Notes: a model not told the origin generated them from the sequence alone. Shown: positions 18,014 through 27,773, counted from the first letter of the stretch. The stretch: DNA of 64,000 nt from Brenneria sp. hezel4-2-4 (GCF_013155275.1 NZ_JABJXS010000004.1:1-64000); one strand, 5' to 3'. Translations and numbers: made by a program.

Positions 18014-18658
18014 TTAGCGTAACTCGATTAACGTCAGCAGGCCGCCGAATACGGCTCCGGTGTCGATGTAGAGCTGATTAAAAAAGATCAGGGGTTTGTG
18101 CAGCGGCGTATGGCCGAAGATAAACAGATAAGCGCCGACGATCGGACTTCCCGCGCCCGCCAGCGCCCGGGTAATGCGGGTACGCCCCCAGATAAGCGCA
18201 TCCTCATCAACCGCCTTGCCGAACGCGTAGTCGTTCGCCGGGTAGTCGGCATGGGCAATCACATAGCGGCGGCTGCCGATATGTACGTCAATGACCAGCG
18301 GCAGGCTGGAGGTTCGGGCTATCCGTTGCGCGGCGAGAGATTTATCCGCCGGATTAAGCGCGGCATACCATGTTCCGCCGTTGCGTTCCCAAAGCCAGTG
18401 GTTATCCTCGCTCAGCGCGGCCCGCGCCATTCGCTCATGATTGCCGCACACGGCGGTAAACCAGGGTTCATCCAGCAACGCCAGACAGGCCATACTGTCC
18501 GGCCCGCGATCGATCAGATCGCCAACCGAGATCAGCAGGTCGGTTTGACGGTTGAATTTTCGGGCCGACAGGGCATCCAGCAATAACCGATGGCAGCCGT
18601 GGATATCACCGACGACGAATACTTTTTGATAATCATCCCCACTGATGCTGCGATACAT
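18014..18658 (-). CDS. serine/threonine protein phosphatase, PrpA/PphA-type
   Basis: 214 residues, a calcineurin-like metallophosphatase of the phage lambda phosphatase/PrpA-PrpB type. Metal-binding blocks in order: VVGDIHGCH (about 15-23), VGDLIDRGPDS (about 44-54), CGNHERMA (about 71-78), and the C-terminal histidine blocks IAHADYP and FGHTPLHKP. Family members dephosphorylate phospho-Ser/Thr/Tyr peptides and link to envelope-stress signalling in E. coli. ATG 18658 is chosen because GGTGGGG precedes it and the protein then starts MYRSISG as in relatives; the frame is open upstream. Single gene; the AT-rich region to its left is shared with the Tad operon. Confidence 0.88.
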   Translation of the reverse strand: MYRSISGDDYQKVFVVGDIHGCHRLLLDALSARKFNRQTDLLISVGDLIDRGPDSMACLALLDEPWFTAVCGNHERMARAALSEDNHWLWERNGGTWYAALNPADKSLAAQRIARTSSLPLVIDVHIGSRRYVIAHADYPANDYAFGKAVDEDALIWGRTRITRALAGAGSPIVGAYLFIFGHTPLHKPLIFFNQLYIDTGAVFGGLLTLIELR

Positions 18659-18762
18659 GACTACCCCACCTTCGGCTCGCGGATATGCGCCCCTTGCGCG
18701 CTGAGATCGAGGAGGATTCAACACGCCAGCGAATCACGTTTCCGTCAGGCGGCGCGTTATCA

Positions 18763-19083
18763 TCACGCTCCCGTATCTCCACCGCGCGCGCGGGAAAGCT
18801 CAGGAAAATACTCGCGCAAGGTATTTGCCACCGCCTGTCGGTCATAACCCAGGCGGTGCAGGATGGTGGCGATTTGCCGGGCGGAAATGGCATCCTGATA
18901 TACCGTGATCAATACGTCGGCGATCAGCTGCGGCGTAATGACGGAAATAGCCGAGATCTCGCCGACATTGCCCCCGAAAGACTGAAGGATATGGTCGACA
19001 GCCTGTTCCGGGGTCATGCCTTGTGCCTGCAACGCGGCCAATACCGAAACCAACCGGTCTTTTAATTCATTCGTCGCCACCAT
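18763..19083 (-). CDS. small protein of unknown function
   Basis: 106 residues, predicted mainly helical, with no membrane segment or cysteine. It looks like two similar helical units: TPEQAVDHILQSFGGNVGEI and ISARQIATILHRLGYDRQAV share a pattern of a helix ending in hydrophobic pairs, possibly a duplicated UBA-like or helix-turn-helix fold. I do not recognise a family. The ATG at 19083 has GGAGC a few bases upstream. It is divergent from nifJ, with 269 bases between. Confidence 0.6.
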   Translation of the reverse strand: MVATNELKDRLVSVLAALQAQGMTPEQAVDHILQSFGGNVGEISAISVITPQLIADVLITVYQDAISARQIATILHRLGYDRQAVANTLREYFPELSRARGGDTGA

Positions 19084-19131
19084 TCGGCTCCTTCAAATCA
19101 GCGCCTCTCACAGTAGGATTATGGGCAGGCA

Positions 19132-19160
19132 AAGACACCACAATCCGCTAGGTATATAAT
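19132..19160 (+). promoter_or_regulatory. candidate promoter for nifJ
   Basis: AAGACA at 19132-19137 and a consensus TATAAT at 19155-19160 are separated by 17 bases. It lies in the divergent spacer between the small unknown gene and nifJ, about 190 bases before the nifJ start. The -35 box matches at four of six positions. Confidence 0.35.
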
Positions 19161-19352
19161 AGTGTCAAATAGACCAAAACACATATTGATACAACTCCAC
19201 GCGTATCGATTCATCATCTTCTTACCCGAAATGCGATAATCCCCCCGGATAAGAATCGTATTTCTGTTTATGCCCGATCAATTTCATGATGCCGCAAGCC
19301 GACGCACGCGCAATCTGAAAGATGAAGGGCTTTGTGAGCAAAAGGTTAAGTC

Positions 19353-22300
19353 ATGATCACCACCGACGGTAACAATGCGGTCGCTTCTGTGGCCTGGCGA
19401 ACAAATGAAGTTATCGCCATCTACCCGATTACGCCCAGTTCCACCATGGCCGAGCAGGCCGCCGCCTGGTCGAGCGACGGCGGAACGAATATATGGGGAG
19501 ACACGCCCCGCGTGGTTGAAATGCAGTCGGAAGGCGGCGCCATCGCCACCGTGCATGGCGCACTGCAAACCGGGACGCTGGCGACGACATTTACCTCATC
19601 GCAGGGTTTACTGCTGATGATCCCGACGCTGTATAAGCTGGCGGGCGAATTGACGCCGTTTGTCCTGCATGTGGCGGCCCGTACGGTAGCGACCCACGCT
19701 TTATCCATTTTCTGCGATCACTCAGACGTGATGGCGGTACGCCAGACCGGCTGCGCCATGCTGTGCGCCAGCAACGTGCAGGAAGCGCAGGACTTCGCGC
19801 TGATCGCACAGATTGCCAGTCTCAACAGTCGACTGCCGTTTATCCATTTCTTCGACGGTTTCCGCACCTCGCATGAAATCAACAAGATCGAACCGCTGAG
19901 CGATGAAGCGCTGCGCCAGCTATTGCCGCAGAAAGCCATCGATGCGCATCGTGAGCGAGCGCTTACTCCCGAACATCCGGTGATCCGTGGAACTGCCTCC
20001 AACCCGGACACCTTTTTCCAGGCGCGGGAAGCGACCAACCCGTGGTATGACGCCGCTTATCGGCATGTTGAACAGGCAATGGACGATTTCGCCGCCGCCA
20101 CGGGACGTCAGTACCGGCCGTTTGACTATTACGGTCATCCGGAAGCCACCCGCGTGATTGTTCTGATGGGTTCAGGCGTCGGCACCTGTGAAGAGGTCAT
20201 CGATACGCGGCTGACGCACGGCGAGAAGGTCGGCGTGGTGAAAGTACGCCTGTATCGTCCGTTCTCCGCGCAACATCTGCTGGCAGCCATTCCGCCGACG
20301 GCGAAAAGCATTGCCGTGCTGGATCGCACCAAAGAACCGGGCGCGCTGGCCGAACCACTGTACCTGGATGTGATGACCTCGCTGGCGGAAGCCTTCTCAA
20401 TCGGTGAGCGCTCGCAAATGCCGCGGGTGATTGGCGGTCGTTATGGCTTGTCATCCAAAGAATTTACCCCGCAATGCGTGCAGGCTATATTCAATGAGTT
20501 AGCGCTTGCCAACCCACGACCGCGCTTCACCGTGGGGATTTATGATGACGTCACGCATCTTTCACTGCCGTTGCCGACACAGCATCTGCCTACCGGCGCC
20601 TCGCTGGAAGCCTTGTTCTATGGGCTGGGCAGCGATGGAACCGTATCCGCCACCAAAAACGCGATCAAGATCGTCGGCGAAACCACGCCGATGTTTGTAC
20701 AGGGCTACTTTGTCTATGACTCCAAGAAAGCGGGCAGTCTGACGGTTTCCCATATGCGCGTCGGCCCGCACCCCATCAATTCCGCCTACCTGATCGATCG
20801 GGCGGATTTCGTCGCCTGTCACCAGTGGCAGTTCATTGATAAGTACAGCATGGTGGAACGGCTGAAGCCCGGCGGCGTGTTCCTGATTAACGCCCCGTAC
20901 GCCAGCGATGATTTGTGGCATCGTCTGCCGCAGGACGTTCAGGCCGGCCTTAATCAACGCAAGGCCCAGGTGTACTGCATCAATGCCGCCAAGATCGCCC
21001 GTGAATGCCAGTTGGGCGCCCGTATCAATACCGTGATGCAGATGGCGTTCTTCCATCTGTCGCAGATCCTGCCGGGCGAGCTTGCCGTCGAAAAACTGCG
21101 GGCGGCGATCGCCAAAAGCTACGGCAGTAAAGGTCAGGAGCTGGTTGAACGCAACTGGCTGGCGCTCGACGCCACCCTGGCCGCCTTATCGGCCGTGCCG
21201 CTGGAAGCGGTCAACCCGCAAAGCCCGCTGCGCCCGCCGGTGGTTTCCGACGCCGCGCCGGACTTCGTGAAAACCGTGACGGCGACAATGCTGGCCGGTT
21301 TGGGCGATACCCTGCCGGTCTCGGCGCTGCCGCCGGACGGCACCTGGCCGACCGGCACCACCCAATGGGAAAAACGCAATATCGCGGAAGAAATTCCGCT
21401 GTGGCAGCCCCAACTGTGTACCCAGTGCAACCACTGCGTCGCCGCCTGCCCGCACGCCGCCATTCGCGCCAAAGTAGTGCCGGCCGAGGCGATGGAGCAC
21501 GCGCCGTCGTCGCTGCAGTCGCTGGACGTGAAAGCCCGCGATATGCGCGGTCAGAAATATGTTTTGCAGGTCGCGCCGGAAGACTGCACCGGCTGTAATC
21601 TGTGCGTGGAGGTTTGTCCGGCGAAAGATCGCCAAAATCCAGAGATTAAAGCCATCAACATGGCATCGCGTCTGGATAACCTGAACGTCGAAAAAGAGAA
21701 CTTTGACTTCTTCCTGCAACTGCCGGAAATCGACAAATCCAAGCTGGAACGTATCGATATCCGTACTTCTCAGTTGATTTCGCCGCTGTTTGAATATTCC
21801 GGCGCCTGCTCCGGCTGCGGCGAAACCCCTTACATCAAACTGCTGACCCAGTTGTATGGCGATCGCCTGCTGGTGGCCAACGCCACCGGCTGTTCGTCCA
21901 TCTACGGCGGCAACCTGCCCACCACGCCGTGGACCACCGACGCCAACGGGCGCGGGCCGGCCTGGGCCAACTCGCTGTTCGAAGATAACGCCGAATTCGG
22001 TCTGGGCTTCCGCCTGAGCGTCGATCAGCATCGCCAGCGCGCCGTGCGTTTACTGCACGAGTTGGCGCCGCAACTGCCGGCCGATTTAGTCGCCGCGCTA
22101 CAGGAAGAAGCGATCGCACCGGAACTGCGTCGTCAGCAAATTGCGCAACTGCGGATGCTGCTGGCCGATCTCGGCGGCGACGCCGCCATAGCGCTGGCCG
22201 CCGCCGCCGATCATCTGGTGGACAAATCCATTTGGCTTATCGGCGGCGACGGCTGGGCATATGACATCGGCTACGGCGGTCTGGATCACGTGATGAGCCT

Positions 22301-22886
22301 GAGCGAAAACGTCAACGTGCTGGTGCTGGACACCCAGTGTTACTCCAACACCGGCGGCCAGCAGTCCAAAGCCACCCCGCTGGGTGCGGTGACCAAGTTC
22401 GGCGAAAAAGGCAAACGCAAGGCGCGCAAAGATCTCGGCATCAACGTCATGATGTACGGCCACGTGTACGTGGCGCAGATTTCACTGGGCGCGCAGCTTA
22501 ACCAGACGGTGAAAGCGATTCAGGAAGCGGAAGCCTGGCCGGGGCCGTCGCTGATTATTGCTTACAGTCCCTGTGAGGAACACGGCTACGATCTGGCATT
22601 CAGCCATGACCAGATGCGCCAGTTGACCGCCACCGGATTCTGGCCGCTCTATCGCTTCGATCCGCGCCGCGCCGAGGAAGGAAAAGCGGCGCTGGTGACC
22701 GATTCCCGTCCGCCTTCCAGCAGCCTGAGCGACACCCTGCTGAAAGAGCAGCGTTTCCGCCGTCTGAATACCCAGATGCCGGAAGAAACCGCGCTGCTTT
22801 ACCAAGAGGCCGAATTGGATCTGCGCCGCCGCTATGATTTCCTGACCATGATGGCCGGAAAAACAGAGAAAAACCCGCAGGAGTAA
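19353..22886 (+). CDS. nifJ: pyruvate:flavodoxin/ferredoxin oxidoreductase
   Basis: 1177 residues, matching the single-chain YdbK/NifJ enzyme (E. coli 1174) along its whole length. It oxidises pyruvate with CoA to acetyl-CoA and CO2, passing electrons to flavodoxin or ferredoxin. Visible parts: N-terminal pyrimidine-binding domain (AIYPITPSSTMAE), gamma and CoA-binding domains, two 4Fe-4S motifs CTQCNHCVAACP near 690 and CTGCNLCVEVCP near 747, the proximal-cluster cysteines in CSGCGETP near 820, and the thiamine diphosphate site GGDGWAYDIGYGGLDHV near 964. The ribosome site AAAGG precedes the ATG by about seven bases. No nif genes are nearby, so a role in redox balance or oxidative stress is likelier than nitrogen fixation. 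Confidence 0.96.
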   Translation: MITTDGNNAVASVAWRTNEVIAIYPITPSSTMAEQAAAWSSDGGTNIWGDTPRVVEMQSEGGAIATVHGALQTGTLATTFTSSQGLLLMIPTLYKLAGELTPFVLHVAARTVATHALSIFCDHSDVMAVRQTGCAMLCASNVQEAQDFALIAQIASLNSRLPFIHFFDGFRTSHEINKIEPLSDEALRQLLPQKAIDAHRERALTPEHPVIRGTASNPDTFFQAREATNPWYDAAYRHVEQAMDDFAAATGRQYRPFDYYGHPEATRVIVLMGSGVGTCEEVIDTRLTHGEKVGVVKVRLYRPFSAQHLLAAIPPTAKSIAVLDRTKEPGALAEPLYLDVMTSLAEAFSIGERSQMPRVIGGRYGLSSKEFTPQCVQAIFNELALANPRPRFTVGIYDDVTHLSLPLPTQHLPTGASLEALFYGLGSDGTVSATKNAIKIVGETTPMFVQGYFVYDSKKAGSLTVSHMRVGPHPINSAYLIDRADFVACHQWQFIDKYSMVERLKPGGVFLINAPYASDDLWHRLPQDVQAGLNQRKAQVYCINAAKIARECQLGARINTVMQMAFFHLSQILPGELAVEKLRAAIAKSYGSKGQELVERNWLALDATLAALSAVPLEAVNPQSPLRPPVVSDAAPDFVKTVTATMLAGLGDTLPVSALPPDGTWPTGTTQWEKRNIAEEIPLWQPQLCTQCNHCVAACPHAAIRAKVVPAEAMEHAPSSLQSLDVKARDMRGQKYVLQVAPEDCTGCNLCVEVCPAKDRQNPEIKAINMASRLDNLNVEKENFDFFLQLPEIDKSKLERIDIRTSQLISPLFEYSGACSGCGETPYIKLLTQLYGDRLLVANATGCSSIYGGNLPTTPWTTDANGRGPAWANSLFEDNAEFGLGFRLSVDQHRQRAVRLLHELAPQLPADLVAALQEEAIAPELRRQQIAQLRMLLADLGGDAAIALAAAADHLVDKSIWLIGGDGWAYDIGYGGLDHVMSLSENVNVLVLDTQCYSNTGGQQSKATPLGAVTKFGEKGKRKARKDLGINVMMYGHVYVAQISLGAQLNQTVKAIQEAEAWPGPSLIIAYSPCEEHGYDLAFSHDQMRQLTATGFWPLYRFDPRRAEEGKAALVTDSRPPSSSLSDTLLKEQRFRRLNTQMPEETALLYQEAELDLRRRYDFLTMMAGKTEKNPQE

Positions 22887-22991
22887 GTGGTCCAGCCCCG
22901 CCTCGGCCCGTCCTCCGTCAAGGGGGAAGCCAGGTGGGGAATCAGAGTAACGCATCGAATTTTATCGATGGTCTGGAAAAAGGAAACGGAT

Positions 22992-23786
22992 ATGAAGGTC
23001 GCACTCGGGCAATTCGCGGTTGACCGCGACTGGCAAAATAATGTCACGACGATATCCGCGCTGATGTCGGACGCACAGCGTGCGGGGGCCGATCTGTTGG
23101 TATTGCCTGAAGGCGTTCTGGCGCGCGACATCACCAATCCCAAGCTGGTGTTGACCGCCGCTCAACCGCTGGACGGCCCGTTCGTCACCCAGGTGCTGAC
23201 GGCCAGCAAAGGCAGCGACATGACCGTCATAATGAGCATTCATGTGCCGAACGGTGCGGAAAAAGTGTGGAATGTGCTCATCGCCATTCGTAACGGCGAG
23301 ATCATCGCCCAGTATCGGAAACTGCATCTGTACGATGCCTTTTCAATGCGGGAATCGGAAAACGTCGTTCCCGGCGATGAAGTGCCGCCGCTGGTCGCCG
23401 TCGCGGGGTTGAAAATCGGTCTGATGACCTGTTACGACATTCGTTTCCCCGAATTGGCCCGACGCCTGGCGCTGGACGGCGCCGACGTCCTGGTTCTGCC
23501 GGCCGCCTGGATCAAAGGGCCGTTAAAAGAGTCGCACTGGGAATTGCTGGTTCGCGCGCGCGCATTGGAAAACACCGCTTATGTGGTGGCGGTCGGCGAA
23601 TGCGGCGTCAAGAATATCGGCAACAGCATGGTGGTTGATCCCTTGGGCGTCGTCGTCGTTCAGGCTCCTGAAGTACCGGCGCTGCTCTACGCGGATATCG
23701 ATCCTGCCCGCCTGGGTTACGCACGGGAGGTATTGCCTGCGCTGGCGAACCGCCGTTTCGACATACCGCGCCTGCCGAATGAATAA
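22992..23786 (+). CDS. ybeM: nitrilase-superfamily amidase, YbeM-like (deaminated glutathione amidase type)
   Basis: 264 residues with the Glu-Lys-Cys triad of carbon-nitrogen hydrolases: Glu40 in LPEGVL, Lys110 in YRKLHLYD and Cys147 in MTCYDIRFPEL. Length and sequence resemble E. coli YbeM and the Nit1-type enzymes that hydrolyse deaminated glutathione, a repair reaction. ATG 22992 is chosen since AAAAAGGAAACGGAT precedes it and the protein then starts MKVALGQF; the frame is open to 22887 directly after nifJ, but that part is not conserved. The 105-base gap could allow co-transcription with nifJ. Confidence 0.88.
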   Translation: MKVALGQFAVDRDWQNNVTTISALMSDAQRAGADLLVLPEGVLARDITNPKLVLTAAQPLDGPFVTQVLTASKGSDMTVIMSIHVPNGAEKVWNVLIAIRNGEIIAQYRKLHLYDAFSMRESENVVPGDEVPPLVAVAGLKIGLMTCYDIRFPELARRLALDGADVLVLPAAWIKGPLKESHWELLVRARALENTAYVVAVGECGVKNIGNSMVVDPLGVVVVQAPEVPALLYADIDPARLGYAREVLPALANRRFDIPRLPNE

Positions 23787-23967
23787 CCAGCGCCGACTGG
23801 CGCTGAATAATAACCGCAAGAACCATTCAAGATAAAAAAGTGTGATTCGTTACACATGTTGTTTCCCTCCGAGGCGGTTCTGCACATATAATGCGCATCC
23901 GGTCATATCGACCCAGAACAAACCAGATCCCGCTTTTCTGGTATGGCATTTACCACTCAACAAAGAC

Positions 23968-25095
23968 ATGAAAATGAGTATTCGCGCGATCCTTACCTTA
24001 GTTATGGCAGCCGCGGCATTCAGCCAGGCCGCTTTTGCCGTTGTCTACCCTCTGCCCGCGGCCAACAGCCGACTGGTGGGAGATAATCTGGAAGTCACTA
24101 TCCCCACGGACAGTACGTTGCCGCTAGAGCATTTTGCCGCCCAATATCAAATGGGGCTGAGCAACATGATGGAGGCGAACCCGGGAATTGATGCCTACCT
24201 GCCGATGCCGGGCAGCACCATGATTGTTCCTCATCAATTGATTCTTCCGGACGCGCCGCGCGAAGGTATCGTGATCAACAGTGCGGAAATGCGCCTGTAT
24301 TACTACCCGAAAGGCACCAAAACCGTCGTGGTGCTGCCGATCGGCATCGGTGAGTTGGGCAAGGATACGCCGATTGACTGGACGACGTCGGTACAGCGTA
24401 AAAAAGCCGGCCCGACCTGGACGCCGACGGCCGCCATGCATGCGGAATATGCCGCGCGCGGTGAAACATTACAGAAAGTTTTCCCCGCCGGCCCAGATAA
24501 CCCGATGGGGCTTTACGCTCTGTATATCGGCCGGCTGTACGCCATTCACGGCACCAACGCCAATTTTGGCATCGGTCTGCGCGTCAGCCACGGCTGCGTG
24601 CGTTTACGGGCGGATGACATAAAATACCTGTTCGATCACGTCCCGGTCGGCACGCGCGTGCAATTTATCAACGAACCGATCAAGGCAACGGTGGAACCGG
24701 ATGGTTCGCGTTATGTGGAAGTTCATCACCCGCTGTCGCGCACCGTGGAAGAATTTAACTCCGAAGCCCCGACGCCGCTGACCATCAGCGCCAAAGTCGG
24801 CAAAGTGGTCGCCGATGCCGGCGTCAACCAGCACCAACTTGACAAGGCACTTCAGGAACGCTCCGGCATGCCGGTCAAGATCAACGGTCTGATTGAAGAA
24901 GCGGCGCCTACGGTGCCGGTTGAATCCGTCGCGGCGCCGATTGCGCCGGATGCGGCAGATCCCGCCGTCGCGCCGCCGCAGGATAATGCGGCGCAAGAAT
25001 CCGCGCCAAACGACGCCGCCCAAACGCCCGCACAGGACAATACCGCGCCGCAAACAGATGCCGCCGCGCCAGCGTCCAACGCCGATCACTCCTGA
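23968..25095 (+). CDS. L,D-transpeptidase (YkuD family), periplasmic
   Basis: 375 residues. Signal peptide 1-24 ending AAFA, then a LysM-like N-terminal part (about 40-92, with [19 protein letters not shown]) and the YkuD catalytic domain at about 98-237 with His194 in IHGTN and the SHGCVR motif (His208, Cys210). Such enzymes (ErfK/YbiS/YcfS/YnhG group) attach Braun lipoprotein to peptidoglycan or make 3-3 crosslinks. The C-terminal 75 residues are low-complexity, rich in Ala, Pro, Asp and Gln, which the E. coli enzymes (about 310-330 residues) lack. ATG 23968 was chosen by the signal peptide; a second ATG follows at 23974. A TATAAT box lies at 23887-23892 without a clear -35. Confidence 0.88.
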   Translation: MKMSIRAILTLVMAAAAFSQAAFAVVYPLPAANSRLVGDNLEVTIPTDSTLPLEHFAAQYQMGLSNMMEANPGIDAYLPMPGSTMIVPHQLILPDAPREGIVINSAEMRLYYYPKGTKTVVVLPIGIGELGKDTPIDWTTSVQRKKAGPTWTPTAAMHAEYAARGETLQKVFPAGPDNPMGLYALYIGRLYAIHGTNANFGIGLRVSHGCVRLRADDIKYLFDHVPVGTRVQFINEPIKATVEPDGSRYVEVHHPLSRTVEEFNSEAPTPLTISAKVGKVVADAGVNQHQLDKALQERSGMPVKINGLIEEAAPTVPVESVAAPIAPDAADPAVAPPQDNAAQESAPNDAAQTPAQDNTAPQTDAAAPASNADHS

Positions 25096-25105
25096 TTGCT
25101 CATCT

Positions 25106-25137
25106 CGTGAAAAATGGCACGGACGCCATTTTTCACG
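25106..25137. terminator. bidirectional terminator between convergent genes
   Basis: CGTGAAAAATGGC and GCCATTTTTCACG form a perfect 13-base stem around the loop ACGGAC. The A and T runs inside the stem make it usable in both directions. It lies 11 bases after the L,D-transpeptidase stop and 31 bases before the end of the convergent AI-2E-type gene. Confidence 0.75.
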
Positions 25138-25167
25138 CTTCCCGCATGGCGCTTTCGCCGCCGGTCG

Positions 25168-26178
25168 TCAAATCAGCGCCGCTTCTTTCAGTTCGCTTTT
25201 CAGATAAGCATAATAAATCGGCGCGGCGATCACGCCGGATAAACCAAACGCTGCTTCAAACACCAGCATCGCCAGCAGAATTTCCCAGGCATGGGCTTTA
25301 ATTCGGGTGCCGACAATCTGCGCGTTGAGAAAATATTCGAACTTATGAATCAGCATCAGATAAATCAGCGCCACCAGCGCGATCGGCAAGGAAATAGACA
25401 GCGCGGAAATAAACACAATCGAATTGGAAATTAAATTACCGATAACCGGCAATAAGCCGAAGACGAACGTCAAAACCACCAGGGTTTTAGAGAACGGCAA
25501 ATGAATGCCGAAACAGGGAAACGCCCCGAGAATAAAAATCGCGGACAGTACGGTATTGACGGCGGAAATTTTTACCTGGGCAAAAACAATATTGCGGAAT
25601 GAGGCCGACAACAGCGATACCCGACGCAGCAATTCAGCCTTCAGCAGCGGTTTTTCTTCATCACTTTCCACATTATATAAAGAGATAATGGCGCCCAGCA
25701 CCATACCAATCAGCATGGTGACAAAACCGTGCAGAAAGCTTTTCCCCATGTTTTGCAGGATAGCGATATGCTGCTGCACCCATTGCAGAAACTCATGCTG
25801 CAACTCTTCGACGCTAACCGGCAAATATCCCGGCAGATACAGCATCAACTGCTGCTGGATATCGTTGAGAATATAGGCGATGCGCGTGTTAAACGCCGTG
25901 GTATCTTTCATTTCCTGCATCAGCAAGCCGACCAGACTGCCGAACAGCAGGCTCAACAGGCTGACCACCAGCGTGCTGATGATCGCCACCACCATCCAGC
26001 GGGCGCGCTTACCGCTAATCACTTTTTGAAAATAGGGTGTCAGCAGATTAACGATTTCATAAACCAGAAAACCGGCGATAAAACAGGCTAACAGACGCAA
26101 GGGCAGCAACAGTAACAGGCCCCCCATAATAAAGAAAAAGCTCAAAAACCGGGCTTGTTTCAGATTCAATAACTGCAT
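25168..26178 (-). CDS. AI-2E/UPF0118-family membrane protein
   Basis: 336 residues with about eight hydrophobic segments, arranged as in the PerM/YdiK/TqsA family: two to three N-terminal helices, an amphipathic middle (about 95-155) and a C-terminal bundle containing VFGLLPVIGNLISN and EILLAMLVFEAAFGLSGVIA. Members have been linked to autoinducer-2 export, sodium/proton exchange or general permease roles; the substrate cannot be told here. ATG 26178 follows GGGGCG. Single gene, convergent with the L,D-transpeptidase gene across a strong hairpin. Confidence 0.85.
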   Translation of the reverse strand: MQLLNLKQARFLSFFFIMGGLLLLLPLRLLACFIAGFLVYEIVNLLTPYFQKVISGKRARWMVVAIISTLVVSLLSLLFGSLVGLLMQEMKDTTAFNTRIAYILNDIQQQLMLYLPGYLPVSVEELQHEFLQWVQQHIAILQNMGKSFLHGFVTMLIGMVLGAIISLYNVESDEEKPLLKAELLRRVSLLSASFRNIVFAQVKISAVNTVLSAIFILGAFPCFGIHLPFSKTLVVLTFVFGLLPVIGNLISNSIVFISALSISLPIALVALIYLMLIHKFEYFLNAQIVGTRIKAHAWEILLAMLVFEAAFGLSGVIAAPIYYAYLKSELKEAALI

Positions 26179-26273
26179 GATGACGCCCCGTATGCGTAAA
26201 ACTAATGCTAAATGCCAAATCGACGTTTTAAGCAGTTATTCTTGGCGTTTTAGCGCGGAAACGCCAGCGGGTT

Positions 26274-27209
26274 TTAACGTTGGCTGATGTCAATCCACCA
26301 GGAAAAGCGTTTTGTCGCCTGAACGGGCAACGTTCGGGCCAATGCGGCAAGTAAGCGATCCGTTTCGCGCAGCGGAAACACGCCGGAAATACGCAACCCC
26401 GCCACCTGCTTATCCACGTGGAAATAGCCATTATGATAACGGGAAAACTCATCGATAAGCTGATCCAGACGCATATTATCCGCCACCAGCACACCGGTGC
26501 GCCAGCTTTCCCGAAAGCGCTCGACGGGCGTGGGAGGGCTGCCGCCGTCCTGGTTAAACACAATCTGTTGCCCAGCGGCGACCTGCTGCGCCGACGCCGC
26601 GGTATGCAGCATGGCTTCGCCATCGAATACGGAAAGGAAACTCTGCGCCGGGGTATAGCGTAAAACAATCTGACAGGGTAATGGCGCATCAACCCGTCCG
26701 TGGGGAGTCATCAGCCCGATCGGCTGAGCGGTGCGGTTTTCCATCATCAGTTCCCCTTTGACCAACTGAAACGTCAGCGGCTGGGCGCCGCCGGTTCGTT
26801 GATTCAGGGCGGAATCGGTATTTAGCCAGACGCTCATGTCATCGGCAATCTTCAGCTCGCGGGTTTCGCCGGTGCCCGTCCGATAGTCGGCAGCATAGCT
26901 TTCCCACGGCAATCCGGCGCCTAGCCCCCCGGTCAGAGCGACGATGATCAGCAGTTTGAGCATCCGCCGCCGTTCCTGCCCGCGCTGGCGCAGCACCGAA
27001 GACGCCAGTTGGCCGTCTACCGCATGGAAACGGGCATGGATCTGTTCGACCTGTTGCCAGGCCAGACGGTGCGTATCGTCACGCATCAGCCACTGTTGCC
27101 ATTCCTGCCGATCGCGTTCGCTGCACGCTTCATCGTACAGCGTGGCATACCACTCTGCGGCGGCATACAGCACCTCTTTTGGAATATCGGATTTAACCGC
27201 GGAGATCAT
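26274..27209 (-). CDS. fecR: FecR-family sigma-factor regulator
   Basis: 311 residues. The N-terminal cytoplasmic DUF4880-type segment (about 12-60) has the pattern AAEWYATLYDEACSERDRQEW. A single membrane helix sits near 84-103 (MLKLLIIVALTGGLGAGLPW), followed by the periplasmic FecR domain with TGTGETRELKIADDMSVWLN and a C-terminal STN-like part that contacts the receptor. FecR-type proteins relay receptor occupancy to the cognate ECF sigma factor. The ATG at 27209 overlaps the fecI stop as ATGA. Confidence 0.88.
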   Translation of the reverse strand: MISAVKSDIPKEVLYAAAEWYATLYDEACSERDRQEWQQWLMRDDTHRLAWQQVEQIHARFHAVDGQLASSVLRQRGQERRRMLKLLIIVALTGGLGAGLPWESYAADYRTGTGETRELKIADDMSVWLNTDSALNQRTGGAQPLTFQLVKGELMMENRTAQPIGLMTPHGRVDAPLPCQIVLRYTPAQSFLSVFDGEAMLHTAASAQQVAAGQQIVFNQDGGSPPTPVERFRESWRTGVLVADNMRLDQLIDEFSRYHNGYFHVDKQVAGLRISGVFPLRETDRLLAALARTLPVQATKRFSWWIDISQR

Positions 27210-27730
27210 GAGTCCTGACAGAGCAGACAATTCAGCATCGCCTGCGCCATATATTTTTTTACCATCCGCTCGGAGACCGCCAATCGTTCGGCGACCTGCT
27301 TGTAGGTCAGGCCGTCAAGATGAACCCAGAGAAACGCCTGACGCGCCTTGGCGGGCAGCGTCGCCAGCATGCTATCAATCTCGATTAGCGCATCAACCAC
27401 TATCGCTTGCTGCTCGGGCGAAGGCGTGTCGCACCTCTCCTGCTCCGCCAGCACTTGCAGGTAGGCGTTTTCAATATCCTTGCGCCGCCAGTGATTCACC
27501 ACCAAACCGTGCGCCACGGTGGTCAGCCAGGCGCGAGGCTCGCGGATTTGCATCGCCTGATGCTGGCTGATAAGCCGTAAAAACGTATCCTGCGCCAAAT
27601 CGGCCGCCTGCTGCGAACATCCCAAACGCCGACGCAGCCAGGCCTGTAACCAGGAGTGATGGTCGTGATAAATCTGCTGAACCACAAAAGACTCAGTCTG
27701 ATTTGAATAAGCGAGCGCGGGACTATTCAC
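27206..27730 (-). CDS. fecI: FecI-like ECF sigma factor
   Basis: 174 residues with region 2 (about 20-85: DLAQDTFLRLISQH then REPRAWLTTVAHGLVVNHWRRK) and region 4 (about 110-165: LPAKARQAFLWVHLDGLTYKQVAERLAVS). The start appears to be GTG at 27730: an in-frame TGA lies six codons upstream and no early ATG exists. It should direct transcription of the TonB-dependent receptor gene next door when ferric siderophore binds. A Fur box lies 25 bases upstream. The order receptor-fecI-fecR differs from the classic E. coli fecIR-fecA order. Confidence 0.9.
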   Translation of the reverse strand: MNSPALAYSNQTESFVVQQIYHDHHSWLQAWLRRRLGCSQQAADLAQDTFLRLISQHQAMQIREPRAWLTTVAHGLVVNHWRRKDIENAYLQVLAEQERCDTPSPEQQAIVVDALIEIDSMLATLPAKARQAFLWVHLDGLTYKQVAERLAVSERMVKKYMAQAMLNCLLCQDS

Positions 27731-27754
27731 GGGCGTAACTCGATGTCATAGCGA

Positions 27755-27773
27755 TGAAATGATTTTCATTATC
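27755..27773. promoter_or_regulatory. Fur box upstream of fecI
   Basis: The 19 bases TGAAATGATTTTCATTATC match the consensus GATAATGATAATCATTATC at 14 positions, including all of ATGAT and TCATTATC. It lies between the receptor gene's end and the fecI start, so iron repression of fecIR by Fur is expected. Confidence 0.75.

Noticed and set aside
20562-22031. Long minus-strand frames opposite nifJ
   Set aside because: Antisense shadows of a highly conserved gene; no start signals.
19353-22886. nifJ as evidence of a nitrogen-fixation cluster
   Set aside because: No other nif gene is nearby and the protein matches the YdbK type common in non-fixing enterobacteria.
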